A stretch of 64,000 nt of DNA from Desulfosarcinaceae bacterium (GCA_030066015.1 JASJCL010000018.1:62001-126000), one strand, 5' to 3'. Shown: positions 8,190-17,440, counted from the stretch's first letter. Numbers and translations: made by a program. The notes: a model not told the origin generated them from the sequence alone.

Positions 8190-9692
8190 TCACCAGTCGA
8201 CGATCACGGCCGACAGCATATGGAGAATGGGATCGGGAAAGATCCCCATCCCAATTGCCACTGTAGCGAGGAGCACCAGCGGCAGGCTCATGGTCAGCGG
8301 CGGATCTGCGGGATCATGGTGCAAGGCCCCGCGCTTCTGCGGACCAAAAAAGATACGCACGCCTGTCAGAAAGGTGTAGACCAGGGTCAAGAGCGTGGAC
8401 ATAACTGCGGCGATGATCACCAGGAGGCCGGTGAAATGGGTCTCGTAGCCGTTGAAGGCCCCTGTGAACAGCATCCATTTGCCCACAAATCCGCCGGTGG
8501 GCGGCAGGGCGGATAGGGTCAGCGCTGCCACCAGCCAAAGGCAGGCGGTGACCGGCATCTGCTTCCACAAGCCCCCCATTTCGGCCAGTTTGCGCGTCTC
8601 CAGCTGAAACACCAGTATACCGGCAGTGGAGAAGAGAATCGCCTTCCCGACAATGTGGCTGAGAAAATAGAAGATCCCCCCGCGCACCCCCCAGGTTGTC
8701 AGGGCGGCGACGCCGAACACCGAATAGGAGATCTGACTGATGGTTGAACAGGCGCAGAAGCGTTTGGCATCGCTCTGCGCCAAGGTCAGCAGCGCCCCGT
8801 AGGTCATGGTGATCAGCGCGAAGATCATCAGGGGTAGTGAGAGCGGCTGGAGGTCGCCCTGTAGTGGGATGATGAGGACCCGCACCGCCACATAGGCGGC
8901 GATGTTGGCATAAACGGCCAAGAGTCCGGCGATGCAGGTCGGATGCTCGGCGTGTACCCAGGGCATCCAGACGTGCAGCGGCACAATGGCCAGTTTCGTG
9001 GCCAATCCGGTGAGAATGACCACGGCGATCCAGAGGGCCTGGGGGTTGCCGGAGAGGTCGGACAGCTGGGCGATCTCAAAACTGCCCAGGTGGGCGTAGC
9101 CCCAGATGATGCCGATGAGAAACAAGGTCGCCCCGGCCACGCCCCAATAGAGGCACATGAGCGCCACCTTGTAGCGCGTGATGTAGTCGGAATAGCCAAA
9201 CTGGGCCATAATGAAGTAGAGGGGCACGATGGTGAGCAACTCCATGAAGAGATAGATGGCGAGAAGATTGGTGGCGAAGCAAACGCCCATGAAACCGGTG
9301 GGGAAGAACAGATAGAGCAGGTAAAAGCGCCGGAAGTAGATGCCGTGCGTTTCGGCATCCACCGTGCCGTAAATCAATTCGATCCGGTGCTCCACATAGG
9401 GGATGGCGTAGACGGCCAGGGCCAGGCAGATCAGGTTCACGATCAGGGCTACCGGCAGACTGAGGCCATCGGCCGCCAAATCGAAGTTGAACGCCGGCCC
9501 CAGTGGGTAGCGTTCCACGAGCGCGCCGCCGTTATACACCTGGGCACCCACCGCCAACAGCAGTATGGTGGTGTAGGCGAGGCAGCCGATCACCAGCCAG
9601 GCCGCACCGCGCTGACGACTCGGCCGGAGCCAGAGAAGACCGAGCGCGGCGGCCAGCGGCAGGCACACAATCTGCAGCAGTGCAAAGGGCAT
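8190..9692 (-). CDS. ND4/NuoM-type antiporter subunit, last gene of the Mrp-like operon
   Basis: 500 residues, about 14 membrane helices. Family landmarks are the helix-5 region with YLFMELLTIVPLYFIM (conserved Glu), a lysine helix GLATKLAIVPLHVWMPWVHAEHPTCIAGLLA, and the GKAILFSTAGILV helix with the second channel lysine. These residues make up the proton path in complex I and Mrp antiporters. No quinone-, NADH- or hydrogen-reacting subunit is encoded nearby, so it belongs with the Mrp-like complex and not with a full complex I. GGAGG precedes the ATG. It follows the 600-residue subunit after four bases. Confidence 0.85.
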   Translation of the reverse strand: MPFALLQIVCLPLAAALGLLWLRPSRQRGAAWLVIGCLAYTTILLLAVGAQVYNGGALVERYPLGPAFNFDLAADGLSLPVALIVNLICLALAVYAIPYVEHRIELIYGTVDAETHGIYFRRFYLLYLFFPTGFMGVCFATNLLAIYLFMELLTIVPLYFIMAQFGYSDYITRYKVALMCLYWGVAGATLFLIGIIWGYAHLGSFEIAQLSDLSGNPQALWIAVVILTGLATKLAIVPLHVWMPWVHAEHPTCIAGLLAVYANIAAYVAVRVLIIPLQGDLQPLSLPLMIFALITMTYGALLTLAQSDAKRFCACSTISQISYSVFGVAALTTWGVRGGIFYFLSHIVGKAILFSTAGILVFQLETRKLAEMGGLWKQMPVTACLWLVAALTLSALPPTGGFVGKWMLFTGAFNGYETHFTGLLVIIAAVMSTLLTLVYTFLTGVRIFFGPQKRGALHHDPADPPLTMSLPLVLLATVAIGMGIFPDPILHMLSAVIVDW

Positions 9693-9696
9693 CGGC

Positions 9697-11499
9697 CTAC
9701 CTCCACCAGAACAGGATCAGGAGCAACATCCCGCAGAAGGGGATTAGGATGTAAACCAAGTTCCACGCGAGTGCGCTGCGCTCCGTCCCCAGATGGCGCC
9801 CCCAGCGGTATAAAAGCCCGGGAAGTGCCGTCAGCCCGCCGTGAATGCGCATATCGATCCGCTTCTCCAGGGCGGCCGACAGGGCCGGCAACGCCCTGGC
9901 CTCCGCGCTGCCCATGGCCAGAATGCGGGCGCACAACGCCCAGATGACGTTCAGCGGTTTACGGCAGAGCCAGAGGCCGCCTCTGGCCGGCAGGCGCACC
10001 AGCCAATCGGTGTCCAGATTGATCGCCCGCATCTCCGGCGGGTAGTGGCCCGAGAGGACCAGTACGGTGAAGGCCAGGGCGCCGAACATGAGCAGTTGCA
10101 GCATGGCGAGCACGTGGAAGGGGGTGTAGGGCACGTAGGCCACCGCGTAGGGCAGCAGATGGTAGAGAGGCTGGGGATACACCCCCAGGAAAACACAGAT
10201 GAAGGCGGCCAGGCCCATGGCCAGCCGCATATTCATGGGCGGTTCCTGGGCGCGGATGCCAGCGTCGTGGCCGAAGAAGATGAAGAAGGGCACTTTGATG
10301 CCAGCGTGGTGAAAGACGCCGGCCGAGGCGAACATCAACATGAGCCACACCAGGGTCAGGTGCTCCTCGGCGGCCGCGGTGACCGTCATCGATTTGCTCA
10401 CGAAACCGCTAAAAAGGGGAAACGCCGAGATGGAGGCCGCACCGACGATGCAACACAGGGCCGTGTAGGGCATGGTCTTGTAGAGCCCGCCGAGGTCGGT
10501 GGCCCGAATACGACCCGTCATGTGGAGCACCGCACCGGTGCTCATGAACAGGAGAGCCTTGTAGATGATGTGGCAAAACGCGTGGGCGACGACGCCGTTG
10601 ATGGCCAGCTGGCTGCCGATCCCGATGCCGCAGACCATGAAGCCCACCTGATTGATCAGGCTGTAGGCCAAGACCCGCCGCATGTCGTTGACAATGACGG
10701 CATAGAAGATGGGGAAGCAGGTCATGAAGGCACCGGCCCAGATGAGGATCTCCGCTCCGGCGAAGGTTCGCGCCAGGATGTAGACGGCGCTCTTGGTGGT
10801 CAGGGCGCTCATGAACACCGCGCCGCCGATCGTCGCCCGGGGATAGGCATCGGGCAGCCAGGCGTGGAGGGGAAAGACGGCCGCATTCAGGCAGAAACCG
10901 ATGAAGATGAGGAGGGCGGCCGGGTCACCCAGACCGATATGGGCGAAGGCCGGTGTCCCCGTCTGGCGCACGTAGAGCACGATACCGGCGAGCAGGCAGA
11001 GACCGCCGGCGAAATGCCAGCAGAAATAGCGCAGGGCTGCGGCCGATGCCGCTGCGGTTCGGCGGGCCAGGATCAGGACCGTCGACGCCAGGGCCAGCAG
11101 CTCCCAGAAGAGGTACAGCGAAAAGAGATCGCCGGCGAAGGTGACCCCCAGGGCCCCGCCCGCGTAGATCAGGGCCGCCATGGACTCGAGGTTGCCTGCG
11201 ATGTTCAGGCTGTAAAGCACGCCGATGAAGGTGATCAGGACGAAGATGGTGCCGAAGGCCCTGCTGAGTGCGTCCACCCGTCCGAGGACCAGCACGTAGT
11301 CGAGAAACTTCAGCTGCCAATAGGCGCCGTCGGGCATGAGGAGCAGACAGCCGCCGGCCAGTACCGGCATCAGGAGCAGATAGAGGTGCCGCCATCGTCC
11401 CCGAAACAGGGGGACCAGCAGGCTGCCGAGAATGAGGAGGAGTGCTGGCGGTGGTACCCCAGCCGGTGGCACGCCTGTGGAAGCGAGCGGTTCAATCAT
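9697..11499 (-). CDS. Proton-translocating antiporter-like subunit (MrpD/NuoL type), 600 residues
   Basis: Multi-span membrane protein with the ND-family core: YLFWELLALASTVLILA (Glu in helix 5), AAVFPLHAWLPDAYPRATIGGAVFMSALTTKSA (lysine helix and broken helix) and CHIIYKALLFMSTGAVL. The C-terminal 150 residues extend beyond the 14-helix core and end in further hydrophobic segments. It overlaps the 86-residue gene upstream by eight bases, consistent with translational coupling. It is one of four ND-type subunits in the operon; assigning it to MrpA, MrpD or NuoL by eye is not safe. Confidence 0.85.
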   Translation of the reverse strand: MIEPLASTGVPPAGVPPPALLLILGSLLVPLFRGRWRHLYLLLMPVLAGGCLLLMPDGAYWQLKFLDYVLVLGRVDALSRAFGTIFVLITFIGVLYSLNIAGNLESMAALIYAGGALGVTFAGDLFSLYLFWELLALASTVLILARRTAAASAAALRYFCWHFAGGLCLLAGIVLYVRQTGTPAFAHIGLGDPAALLIFIGFCLNAAVFPLHAWLPDAYPRATIGGAVFMSALTTKSAVYILARTFAGAEILIWAGAFMTCFPIFYAVIVNDMRRVLAYSLINQVGFMVCGIGIGSQLAINGVVAHAFCHIIYKALLFMSTGAVLHMTGRIRATDLGGLYKTMPYTALCCIVGAASISAFPLFSGFVSKSMTVTAAAEEHLTLVWLMLMFASAGVFHHAGIKVPFFIFFGHDAGIRAQEPPMNMRLAMGLAAFICVFLGVYPQPLYHLLPYAVAYVPYTPFHVLAMLQLLMFGALAFTVLVLSGHYPPEMRAINLDTDWLVRLPARGGLWLCRKPLNVIWALCARILAMGSAEARALPALSAALEKRIDMRIHGGLTALPGLLYRWGRHLGTERSALAWNLVYILIPFCGMLLLILFWWR

Positions 11500-11752
11500 A
11501 GTAGTCTTCCCCTCGCTGCACCAGCCACCGCAGTCCTTTGGCGATGAAGATCAACGCGACACAGCCCATGAATCCGTAGACGGCATAGAAACCATAGGCC
11601 GCTTCCCAGGGGAAATGGCCGTGTTTTGGGATGATCAATTCCACGAGCATCAGCACAACCAGGGCGACATAGAAATAGCGTCGCAGCCGTGCTTGCGCTT
11701 CGGGCGTATCGAGAAAGCGAAGTTCTGCTTTGTCTCCGCGTTGTGATGGCAT
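11492..11752 (-). CDS. Small two-helix membrane protein in the Mrp-like operon
   Basis: 86 residues with hydrophobic segments at about 24-42 and 52-72 (VALVVLMLVELIIP; VYGFMGCVALIFIAKGL) and charged ends. AAGGGGG lies before the ATG. It sits between the 63-residue gene (ten-base gap) and the 600-residue antiporter subunit (eight-base overlap), so it is most likely an accessory part of the membrane complex. I know of similarly placed small proteins in such operons but cannot name this one. Confidence 0.7.
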   Translation of the reverse strand: MPSQRGDKAELRFLDTPEAQARLRRYFYVALVVLMLVELIIPKHGHFPWEAAYGFYAVYGFMGCVALIFIAKGLRWLVQRGEDYYD

Positions 11753-11762
11753 GCCGTCCCCC

Positions 11763-11954
11763 TTAGCGCAGCCAGAAAATCAGGCTCAGATAGACCGCAC
11801 CGACAATCACCAGCACGGCAAACACCCGCTGATAGAATCGACTGCCGGTGTGGGCCAAGACCCGTTTTTCGGCGATGGTGTCGAACCGTGCGGTGATGGT
11901 GCCATCCGGCTGTCGATAGCACCATCCTTGCGCGTCCTTTTCGATGCGGCCCAT
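11763..11954 (-). CDS. 63-residue single-span protein in the Mrp-like operon
   Basis: A soluble N-terminal half (MGRIEKDAQGWCYRQPDG) is followed by one membrane helix near residues 43-62 (RVFAVLVIVGAVYLSLIFWL). The ATG at 11954 is preferred over one at 11966 because GGAGGG lies just ahead of it. It lies in the 234-base gap between the 510-residue subunit and the 86-residue protein with no other room for a gene, and its spacing fits co-transcription. Function unknown; probably a structural subunit of the antiporter complex. Confidence 0.65.
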   Translation of the reverse strand: MGRIEKDAQGWCYRQPDGTITARFDTIAEKRVLAHTGSRFYQRVFAVLVIVGAVYLSLIFWLR

Positions 11955-11986
11955 GCGGCCCTCCATGAATAGTTGCGGCGCCCCGT

Positions 11987-13519
11987 CTAAAAAAGCTTCC
12001 CCGCGGCCACCTCGGTAAGGCGCAGCAGGAAGAAGGTGTTCGGGAAAAAACAGAAGAGCACCGAGAAAAACGCCGTCAACGCCAAGGGCAGGACCATAAA
12101 GAGGTAGAGCGGGTTCTCGAACTCCCGCAACCCGCCCGGCGTCCCCTGTATACCCACCGTCGTCGCCGGTAGTGGGTCGAAAAAGGCGGTTTTGACGATG
12201 GGAAAGAAGTAAATCACATCCAGAAAGGAGCTGACCAGCAGCAGCAGCAGAAAGGCCATCAGACCCGCCTCGATGGTTCCCAGGCAGAGGAACCATTTGC
12301 TGATAAAGCCGGCGACCGGCGGGGCACCGCACATCCCCACGGCGCCGATGGTGAAGGCCGTCAGGGTCACCGGCAGCTGGCGCCCCACCCCGGCGAGCTG
12401 GCTGATCTGTTTCTTGCCGGTAACCACCATGATGGCCCCGGCGCAGAGAAACAGGGTGATTTTCATGAACCCGTGGAAAGGGATATGGATCATGGCGCCC
12501 CGCACCCCATGCGGGGTCAGAAGGGCTACCCCGAAGAGAATGTAGGCCAGCTGGCTGATGGTGGAGAAAGCCAGACGGCGTTTGAGGTTGTCCTCTCCGA
12601 TGGCGTAAAGCGAACCGACAATCATGGTGAAGCCGGCCACGATTCCCAACCAGAGACCGAGGCCCAAAGCGGCGACGGTATCCAGCCCGAAGACGTGACA
12701 GACAACCCGCACGAAGGCGAACACCCCGGCCTTTACCACTGCCACGGCGTGCAGCAGGGAACTCACCGGTGTTGGTGCCACCATGGCACTGGGCAGCCAG
12801 GCGTGAAACGGCATCCAAGCGGCTTTTACGGCACCCAGGGCGAAGAGTACGAAGAGAAGCTGCAGCGTGGCGCTGGGAGCGGCGGCGGTGGTCAGAATCC
12901 CGCCGTCCCTGAACGCGGTGGTGCCGGCGAGGCTGTACGTGAGGGCCACTGCCGCGAAGAGGAACCAGCCCGAGAGAAGCAGATAGGCGAGGTATTTGCG
13001 GGTCGCGGCGAAAGCTTCCGCATCCTCGTGGTGGGCCACGAGCCAGTAAGTGGAGAAGGTCAGGGCTTCGTAGAAGATATAGAAGGTCACCAGATTTTCA
13101 GCAAAAGCGATGCACACCGCCGAGAAAATCGCCAGGGCGAAGAAGAAATAATAACGGGTCTGGGCATGCTCCTTCAGCGCACGCATGTAGCCGATGGAGT
13201 ACAGCGAGACCAGGATCCAGAGAAAGGCGGCCGTAATGGCGAAAATCAGCCCGAAGGCGTCCACCCGCAGGCCCACCGTAATGCCGGCGCCGATGTCGAT
13301 GAGGCGCCAGCCCAGCAGCTTGCCGGCGGCCACGTCCGGCGCCATGGAGATCACCCACAGGAACTGGAGCGCCGCCGCGGCCAGCGTGGCGGCCTCGCGC
13401 AGATTGGGGCGCCGGCGCAGCAGGTAGATGGCGGGTGCCGCCAGCAGTGGGCAGAGCGCCGCTGCGAGGGGCTTCAACGACGGAATCATTTCGCTGACGG
13501 CTGCCGGCACGGTCGTCAT
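11987..13519 (-). CDS. ND-type antiporter subunit (MrpD/NuoN-like), 510 residues
   Basis: About 14 membrane helices with the ND core: FYIFYEALTFSTYWLVAHH (Glu helix), ALGAVKAAWMPFHAWLPSAMVAPTPVSSLLHAVAVVKAG (lysine helix) and HGFMKITLFLCAGAIMV. Its ATG at 13519 overlaps the stop of the preceding MrpD gene in an ATGA arrangement, which indicates translational coupling and rules out the longer upstream frame. The ...LIDIGAGITVGLRVDAFGLIFAI segment is typical of the MrpA/MrpD/HyfB side of the family. Confidence 0.87.
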   Translation of the reverse strand: MTTVPAAVSEMIPSLKPLAAALCPLLAAPAIYLLRRRPNLREAATLAAAALQFLWVISMAPDVAAGKLLGWRLIDIGAGITVGLRVDAFGLIFAITAAFLWILVSLYSIGYMRALKEHAQTRYYFFFALAIFSAVCIAFAENLVTFYIFYEALTFSTYWLVAHHEDAEAFAATRKYLAYLLLSGWFLFAAVALTYSLAGTTAFRDGGILTTAAAPSATLQLLFVLFALGAVKAAWMPFHAWLPSAMVAPTPVSSLLHAVAVVKAGVFAFVRVVCHVFGLDTVAALGLGLWLGIVAGFTMIVGSLYAIGEDNLKRRLAFSTISQLAYILFGVALLTPHGVRGAMIHIPFHGFMKITLFLCAGAIMVVTGKKQISQLAGVGRQLPVTLTAFTIGAVGMCGAPPVAGFISKWFLCLGTIEAGLMAFLLLLLVSSFLDVIYFFPIVKTAFFDPLPATTVGIQGTPGGLREFENPLYLFMVLPLALTAFFSVLFCFFPNTFFLLRLTEVAAGKLF

Positions 13520-15021
13520 GGCGCCTGCCCTCCCAAGCCAAAAGCCGTATTCACCGCGGTTACAACAGGGGTCAAGATACCGGCCATCCAGACCGGACCG
13601 ATGGCAAAGGTCGCGATTCCCAGGGCCACACAGGGAACGCGCATGCTCAAGGGAACCTCCTCGACCCGCACCGCAGTCGGCACCGGCGACCGCTCGGGAC
13701 GTACATAGATGATCTCGACCACCCGCCAGAAGTAGACAATCATCAGCAGCGTACTGAAAAAGACAGCCGCCACCATGGGGTATTGTTTTGCTTCGATGAT
13801 GGCCAGGACGAGATACCATTTGGTGACGAATCCGGCGCTGGGCGGCATACCAATCATGGCCAAAATGGCCAGCAGCAGGGCGAAGCTGGTCCAGGGCATC
13901 CGTCGACCCAATCCAGTGAACTCGCCAATGTCCCACCGGTCGAAACGATAGATAAAGGCGCCGGCGGCCATGAACATGCAGGCCTTGATCACGGCGTGGT
14001 TGAGGATGTGGACCAGGGCCGGCGCCAGGCCCTGCAGCGTTGCGGGAACCAGCGCAATGGCCAGCACGATATAGCCCACGTTGGCAACGCTCGAGTAGGC
14101 CAGCATGCGCTTGAAATTGCGTTGTCGGATGGCGAAGATCGAACCGGCGATCATGGAGAGTGCCGCCATCCAGCCAAGGAAATTGAAAAGGGGGCGGTAA
14201 ACGGTGATGAAATCCACGGTGAATACAGCGAAGAGCAGCCGAATGAGGGCGTAGAGCGATGTCTTCGCCATGGCACTGGCAATGAGGACGCTGATCCCCG
14301 AGGGGGCGTAGGTGTAAGCATCCGGCTGCCAGGCATGCAGGGGAAAGAGGGCGATCTTGATGGCGAAACCGGTGAGGATGAAGATGAAGGCGGCCTGCAC
14401 GGCGCGGGTTCCGTAAAGGGGCGGCAGCAGTCTCCCCAGATCGACCATATTGAGGGAACCCGTAACAGCGTAAAGATAGCCGATGCCGATGAGATAAAAG
14501 CTCGCCCCGATGGTGCCGATGATGAGATAGCGAAAGCTGGCCAACAGGGCCTGCCCCCTGCCGATCCCCACCAGGGCGTAACCGCTCAGGGAAGCCACCT
14601 CGAGAAGGACGAAGAGGTTGAACACATCACCCGTGATAAGGATCCCCAGCATGCCGGTGGTGAGCAGGAGATAGAGAGACCAGAAGAGCGCCACCCGGTC
14701 GGCCAGTTCGGTCTCAACCGACGGTTTGGCGTAGATGGCGGCCAGCAGACTGAGGCTGGAGACCAGCGTCAGCATGAAGGCGCCCAGGCTGTCGACGTGC
14801 AGTTCGATCCCCACCGGCGGCGGCCAGCCGCCCAGAAAATAGCGCAGACTGCCATGATCGAAGACGGCGTGGAGGATCCCGCCGGCCAGCAGGACGCAGA
14901 GGCCCAGTACCCCTACCACCAATGGATAGACAGCCTTTCTGAACCACCACCCTGCAAAGAAGGCGCCGAAGGCGGCCGTCAAGGGCAGCAGGATGATGAA
15001 AGCGGGCAGCTGAGACGTCAT
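13516..15021 (-). CDS. mrpD: Cation/proton antiporter subunit D (MrpD/MnhD)
   Basis: 501 residues. It shows the MrpD pattern DVFNLFVLLEVASLSGYALVGIG (Glu in helix 5), GFAIKIALFPLHAWQPDAYTYAPSGISVLIASAMAKTS, and HILNHAVIKACMFMAAGAF. In Mrp complexes this subunit forms one of the proton-conducting channels in the cytoplasmic membrane. The ATG at 15021 follows GGAAGGG; a longer frame to 15090 has an unlikely polar N-terminus. It overlaps the next subunit gene by four bases. Confidence 0.9.
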   Translation of the reverse strand: MTSQLPAFIILLPLTAAFGAFFAGWWFRKAVYPLVVGVLGLCVLLAGGILHAVFDHGSLRYFLGGWPPPVGIELHVDSLGAFMLTLVSSLSLLAAIYAKPSVETELADRVALFWSLYLLLTTGMLGILITGDVFNLFVLLEVASLSGYALVGIGRGQALLASFRYLIIGTIGASFYLIGIGYLYAVTGSLNMVDLGRLLPPLYGTRAVQAAFIFILTGFAIKIALFPLHAWQPDAYTYAPSGISVLIASAMAKTSLYALIRLLFAVFTVDFITVYRPLFNFLGWMAALSMIAGSIFAIRQRNFKRMLAYSSVANVGYIVLAIALVPATLQGLAPALVHILNHAVIKACMFMAAGAFIYRFDRWDIGEFTGLGRRMPWTSFALLLAILAMIGMPPSAGFVTKWYLVLAIIEAKQYPMVAAVFFSTLLMIVYFWRVVEIIYVRPERSPVPTAVRVEEVPLSMRVPCVALGIATFAIGPVWMAGILTPVVTAVNTAFGLGGQAP

Positions 15022-15086
15022 GCGGTCATCCCTTCCATGGGCCGCGGCAGTGTTGCTGGCGTCTGAGATCGCGCAAATGTTGCGGA

Positions 15087-15578
15087 TCACTCAGAGGGCG
15101 ATGTGAACAACACCTGCATATCCGGGTGGTGTGTGATCGCCTGCCGGAATTGTTCGGTGCGTATTTCAAGACGCTTCTTGATGATCACCAGCAGGCGCTT
15201 GTGCAGCCGCATGCCGATCTCGGGATATTGCCGAAAGAGACGATGGGCTTTTACGGAAGTGAAGGAGAAGACTTCCGAGGGCGCGTTGCAGAGGGCGCTG
15301 ACCGTGTAGCGCTCGTTCTCCATCATGGCCGACCAGCCAAAGGAGTAGCCGGGTTTGATAGCGGCCAAACAGGCCGTCACATGGTCTGAGATACGCTGCT
15401 CGAGAAGCACCTGACCCGATTTCAACATATAAAAACGCTCCGAAGGATCCCCCTCCCGGAAGATGACCTCGTCTCGGTCGAACTGCAGCAGGTCGATGAT
15501 CCCGGCGAACGTATCCAGCATGTCGTCGCTCAGGTAGGTCAACATAACGATCTGCTTCAGGTCCGCGCGGGAGATCAT
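15087..15578 (-). CDS. Cyclic-nucleotide-binding-domain protein inside the Mrp-like operon
   Basis: 163 residues made of a single cNMP-binding (CRP-type) beta-roll, about residues 15-120: FDRDEVIFREGDPSERFYMLKSGQVLLEQ, then PGYSFGWSAMMENERYTVSALCNAPSEV, followed by a C-terminal helical region. No DNA-binding domain or membrane helix is visible, so it is probably a regulatory subunit or sensor, not a transcription factor. The phosphate-binding cassette is not the strict GE...RxA form, so binding of cAMP is uncertain. Its ATG overlaps the mrpC stop by four bases and mrpD follows after 65 bases. Confidence 0.85.
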   Translation of the reverse strand: MISRADLKQIVMLTYLSDDMLDTFAGIIDLLQFDRDEVIFREGDPSERFYMLKSGQVLLEQRISDHVTACLAAIKPGYSFGWSAMMENERYTVSALCNAPSEVFSFTSVKAHRLFRQYPEIGMRLHKRLLVIIKKRLEIRTEQFRQAITHHPDMQVLFTSPSE

Positions 15579-15988
15579 GGCCCTCCTTCATGGCTGCGGG
15601 GCACCTGGCGCGCCAGGATGTCCGCCTCGTCAAGGGTACCATTCTGTTGATAGATCTTGACGGCCAGGGCCAGGGCCACGCCCAGGGTCGAGACCGCCAC
15701 CACGATGGCGGTGAGCATGAGCACGTGGGGCAGTGGATTGATGTAATCGACGGCCCGCGGGGCATGGGCAGCGGCCGCGTCACCGTGCTTCAGGATGGGG
15801 ATGGTGGCGCCGCGCTTGGCCCCAATGCTGATGAACATCAGGATAACGGCCGTCTGGAGAATGTTCATGCCGATAATCTTCTTCACCAGATTCCGTTTGG
15901 TGATCATGGCGTAGAGGCCCACCATCATCAAGGCGATGGTCATCCAGTAGTTGGCCTTGGTCAATATCTGCTCCCAGAGCGCTTCCAT
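15575..15988 (-). CDS. mrpC: Cation/proton antiporter subunit C (MrpC/NuoK-like)
   Basis: 137 residues, three membrane helices in the NuoK/MrpC pattern: YWMTIALMMVGLYAMITKRNLVKKIIGMNILQTAVILMFI, then a polar loop, then PLPHVLMLTAIVVAVSTLGVALALAVKIYQ. The PLPHVLMLTAIVVxxxxxALALAL end is the MnhC signature. Follows the MnhB fusion after one base and overlaps the cyclic-nucleotide-binding gene by four bases. Confidence 0.92.
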   Translation of the reverse strand: MEALWEQILTKANYWMTIALMMVGLYAMITKRNLVKKIIGMNILQTAVILMFISIGAKRGATIPILKHGDAAAAHAPRAVDYINPLPHVLMLTAIVVAVSTLGVALALAVKIYQQNGTLDEADILARQVPRSHEGGP

Positions 15989-15989
15989 G

Positions 15990-16820
15990 CTAAAGGCCCT
16001 CGTCGTGGCGGCCGGCCGAAGCCAACCCGTAGTAGAGATGGACCATCACCGCCATCACGGTAATGCCCACGCCGATCTCCACCATCAGGATCCCGAGTGA
16101 TCGCGCGGCCACGGCGCCCATAGCAAAGGGTTTTGAGAGGGTACCGTAATCCAGAAAGTTGCCGCCCAGCAGGAAGGAGAGAGCTCCCGTGGCGACGTAG
16201 ATACTGACCCCCAGCCCGCAGAGCAGGACGGCCAGCTTCTCGCTGAACCACGCCAGGCTGGCCCGCAAATTGTTGGCAATGGCGAACAGGATGATGGAGG
16301 CCCCCAAAATAACGCCGCCCTGGAAACCGCCCCCCGGACTGTGATGCCCGTGTGCGATGACATAGAGGGCGAAGAGTTGGCTGAAGGGAACGATCAGGCG
16401 GCAGGTGGTCCTTACCACGACGCTGTAGGGCACCCATTGGAGATCGATGCGCTCAAACTCCTTCGAGGAGAGCGGCACGGCACCGCCCCGCGAGATGCGC
16501 AGCGTGATGCCGGTGGGCAGGTGGCGGTAGAGACGCGATTCGGAGCTGCGTCGCCCGAAGATCCGCAGAAGAAAGAGGCAGGCCACACCGGCAGTAAAGA
16601 TCACGATGGTTTCAAACATGGTATCGTAGCCGCGGTAGTCGGCCAGAACGGCGGTGACGATATTGGGCACCGATGTCTCCGCCAGGCTGCGTTCGATGTA
16701 ATGCGGTGATACATGCCTGCTGGCCGGGGCCATCGGGTCCCCCCAGGCGGGAAACTCCAGACTGGCGTAAACCAGCAGGCCACCGAAGAGCAATACGAGC
16801 AAGGCAGCGGCGGTTTTCAA
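15990..16820 (-). CDS. MbhE-MnhB fusion subunit of the Mrp-like complex
   Basis: 276 residues. The N-terminal part (about 1-100) resembles MbhE of membrane-bound hydrogenases and the MrpA tail: two helices flanking PNIVTAVLADYRGYDTMFETIVIFTAGVA. The C-terminal part (about 130-260) is an MnhB domain with HGHHSPGGGFQGGVILGASIILFAI. Translation seems to start at a TTG (16820) overlapping the upstream stop as TTGA, with GAGGAGG eight bases ahead. A one-gene fusion of the two parts is known for Mrp/Mbh-like operons. Confidence 0.85.
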   Translation of the reverse strand: MKTAAALLVLLFGGLLVYASLEFPAWGDPMAPASRHVSPHYIERSLAETSVPNIVTAVLADYRGYDTMFETIVIFTAGVACLFLLRIFGRRSSESRLYRHLPTGITLRISRGGAVPLSSKEFERIDLQWVPYSVVVRTTCRLIVPFSQLFALYVIAHGHHSPGGGFQGGVILGASIILFAIANNLRASLAWFSEKLAVLLCGLGVSIYVATGALSFLLGGNFLDYGTLSKPFAMGAVAARSLGILMVEIGVGITVMAVMVHLYYGLASAGRHDEGL

Positions 16821-17062
16821 TCCTTGGTCCTCCTCGATGTACGGAAGACGGCGGCCACAAACAGCACGGTACTAACGCCGGCCCCCACCGACGCCTCCGT
16901 GAAGGCGACGTCCACCGCCCCCATGATGGCCCACAGCAGGCACATCATGAAGCTGTAAGCACCGAAGAGCACGGCGGCGCCCAGAAGATCCCTGACGGTG
17001 ACGGCGGCCACGCCGCAGATCAGAACGATCACCAATACGACAAATTCGATCTGCCAGATCAT
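16817..17062 (-). CDS. MbhD-like (DUF4040) subunit of the Mrp-like complex
   Basis: 81 residues, three short membrane helices. The segment VRDLLGAAVLFGAYSFMMCLLWAIMGAVDVAFTEASVGAGVSTVLFVAAV carries the DUF4040 signature FTEAxVGAG, equivalent to a C-terminal piece of MrpA that is split off here as in Mbh hydrogenases. Ends inside the start of the MbhE-MnhB gene; follows mrpG after 33 bases. Confidence 0.88.
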   Translation of the reverse strand: MIWQIEFVVLVIVLICGVAAVTVRDLLGAAVLFGAYSFMMCLLWAIMGAVDVAFTEASVGAGVSTVLFVAAVFRTSRRTKD

Positions 17063-17095
17063 CCTTCCCCCAATCCAGATGGCCTACCCTTGGCG

Positions 17096-17440
17096 CTACC
17101 CCAGATCATCGTCGGTCGTCTCCCCTGCTGGTCGTTTCTCCCAGGGCCTGAGGCCGGCGCGCACACCTGCATCGACAATGGCGTGGGTGGCGGTTGGGCT
17201 GGTAAGGTAAACGAAGACCACGATCAGCCCGATCTTGGCGGCCGTCAAGAGATGTTCCCGCGACAGGTCGTCGAGAATGATGAGGGCGACCGCCGAGAGT
17301 GCCAGCAACTGGCCGGCGGTATCCAGTTTGCCCGCCGGATGCAGACGGGAGTAGAAATCGGGAAACCGCAGGATCCCGATTGCGCCGCCGGTGAAGAAGA
17401 AGAGGCCCCCGCAGAGAAGTACGATTGCCATCAGGTCCAT
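17096..17440 (-). CDS. mrpG: Cation/proton antiporter subunit G (MrpG/MnhG)
   Basis: 114 residues with three helices and the MnhG signature GILRFPDFYSRLHPAGKLDTAGQLL followed by a third helix at about 68-82. The ATG at 17440 has GGAGG six bases ahead; the longer open frame upstream is not protein-like. Lies 47 bases after mrpF. Confidence 0.92.
   Translation of the reverse strand: MDLMAIVLLCGGLFFFTGGAIGILRFPDFYSRLHPAGKLDTAGQLLALSAVALIILDDLSREHLLTAAKIGLIVVFVYLTSPTATHAIVDAGVRAGLRPWEKRPAGETTDDDLG

Noticed and set aside
8190-13519. NADH dehydrogenase (complex I) operon
   Set aside because: Only ND-type membrane subunits are present, together with mrpB, C, E, F and G. NuoA-K hydrophilic, NuoH and Fe-S subunits are absent.
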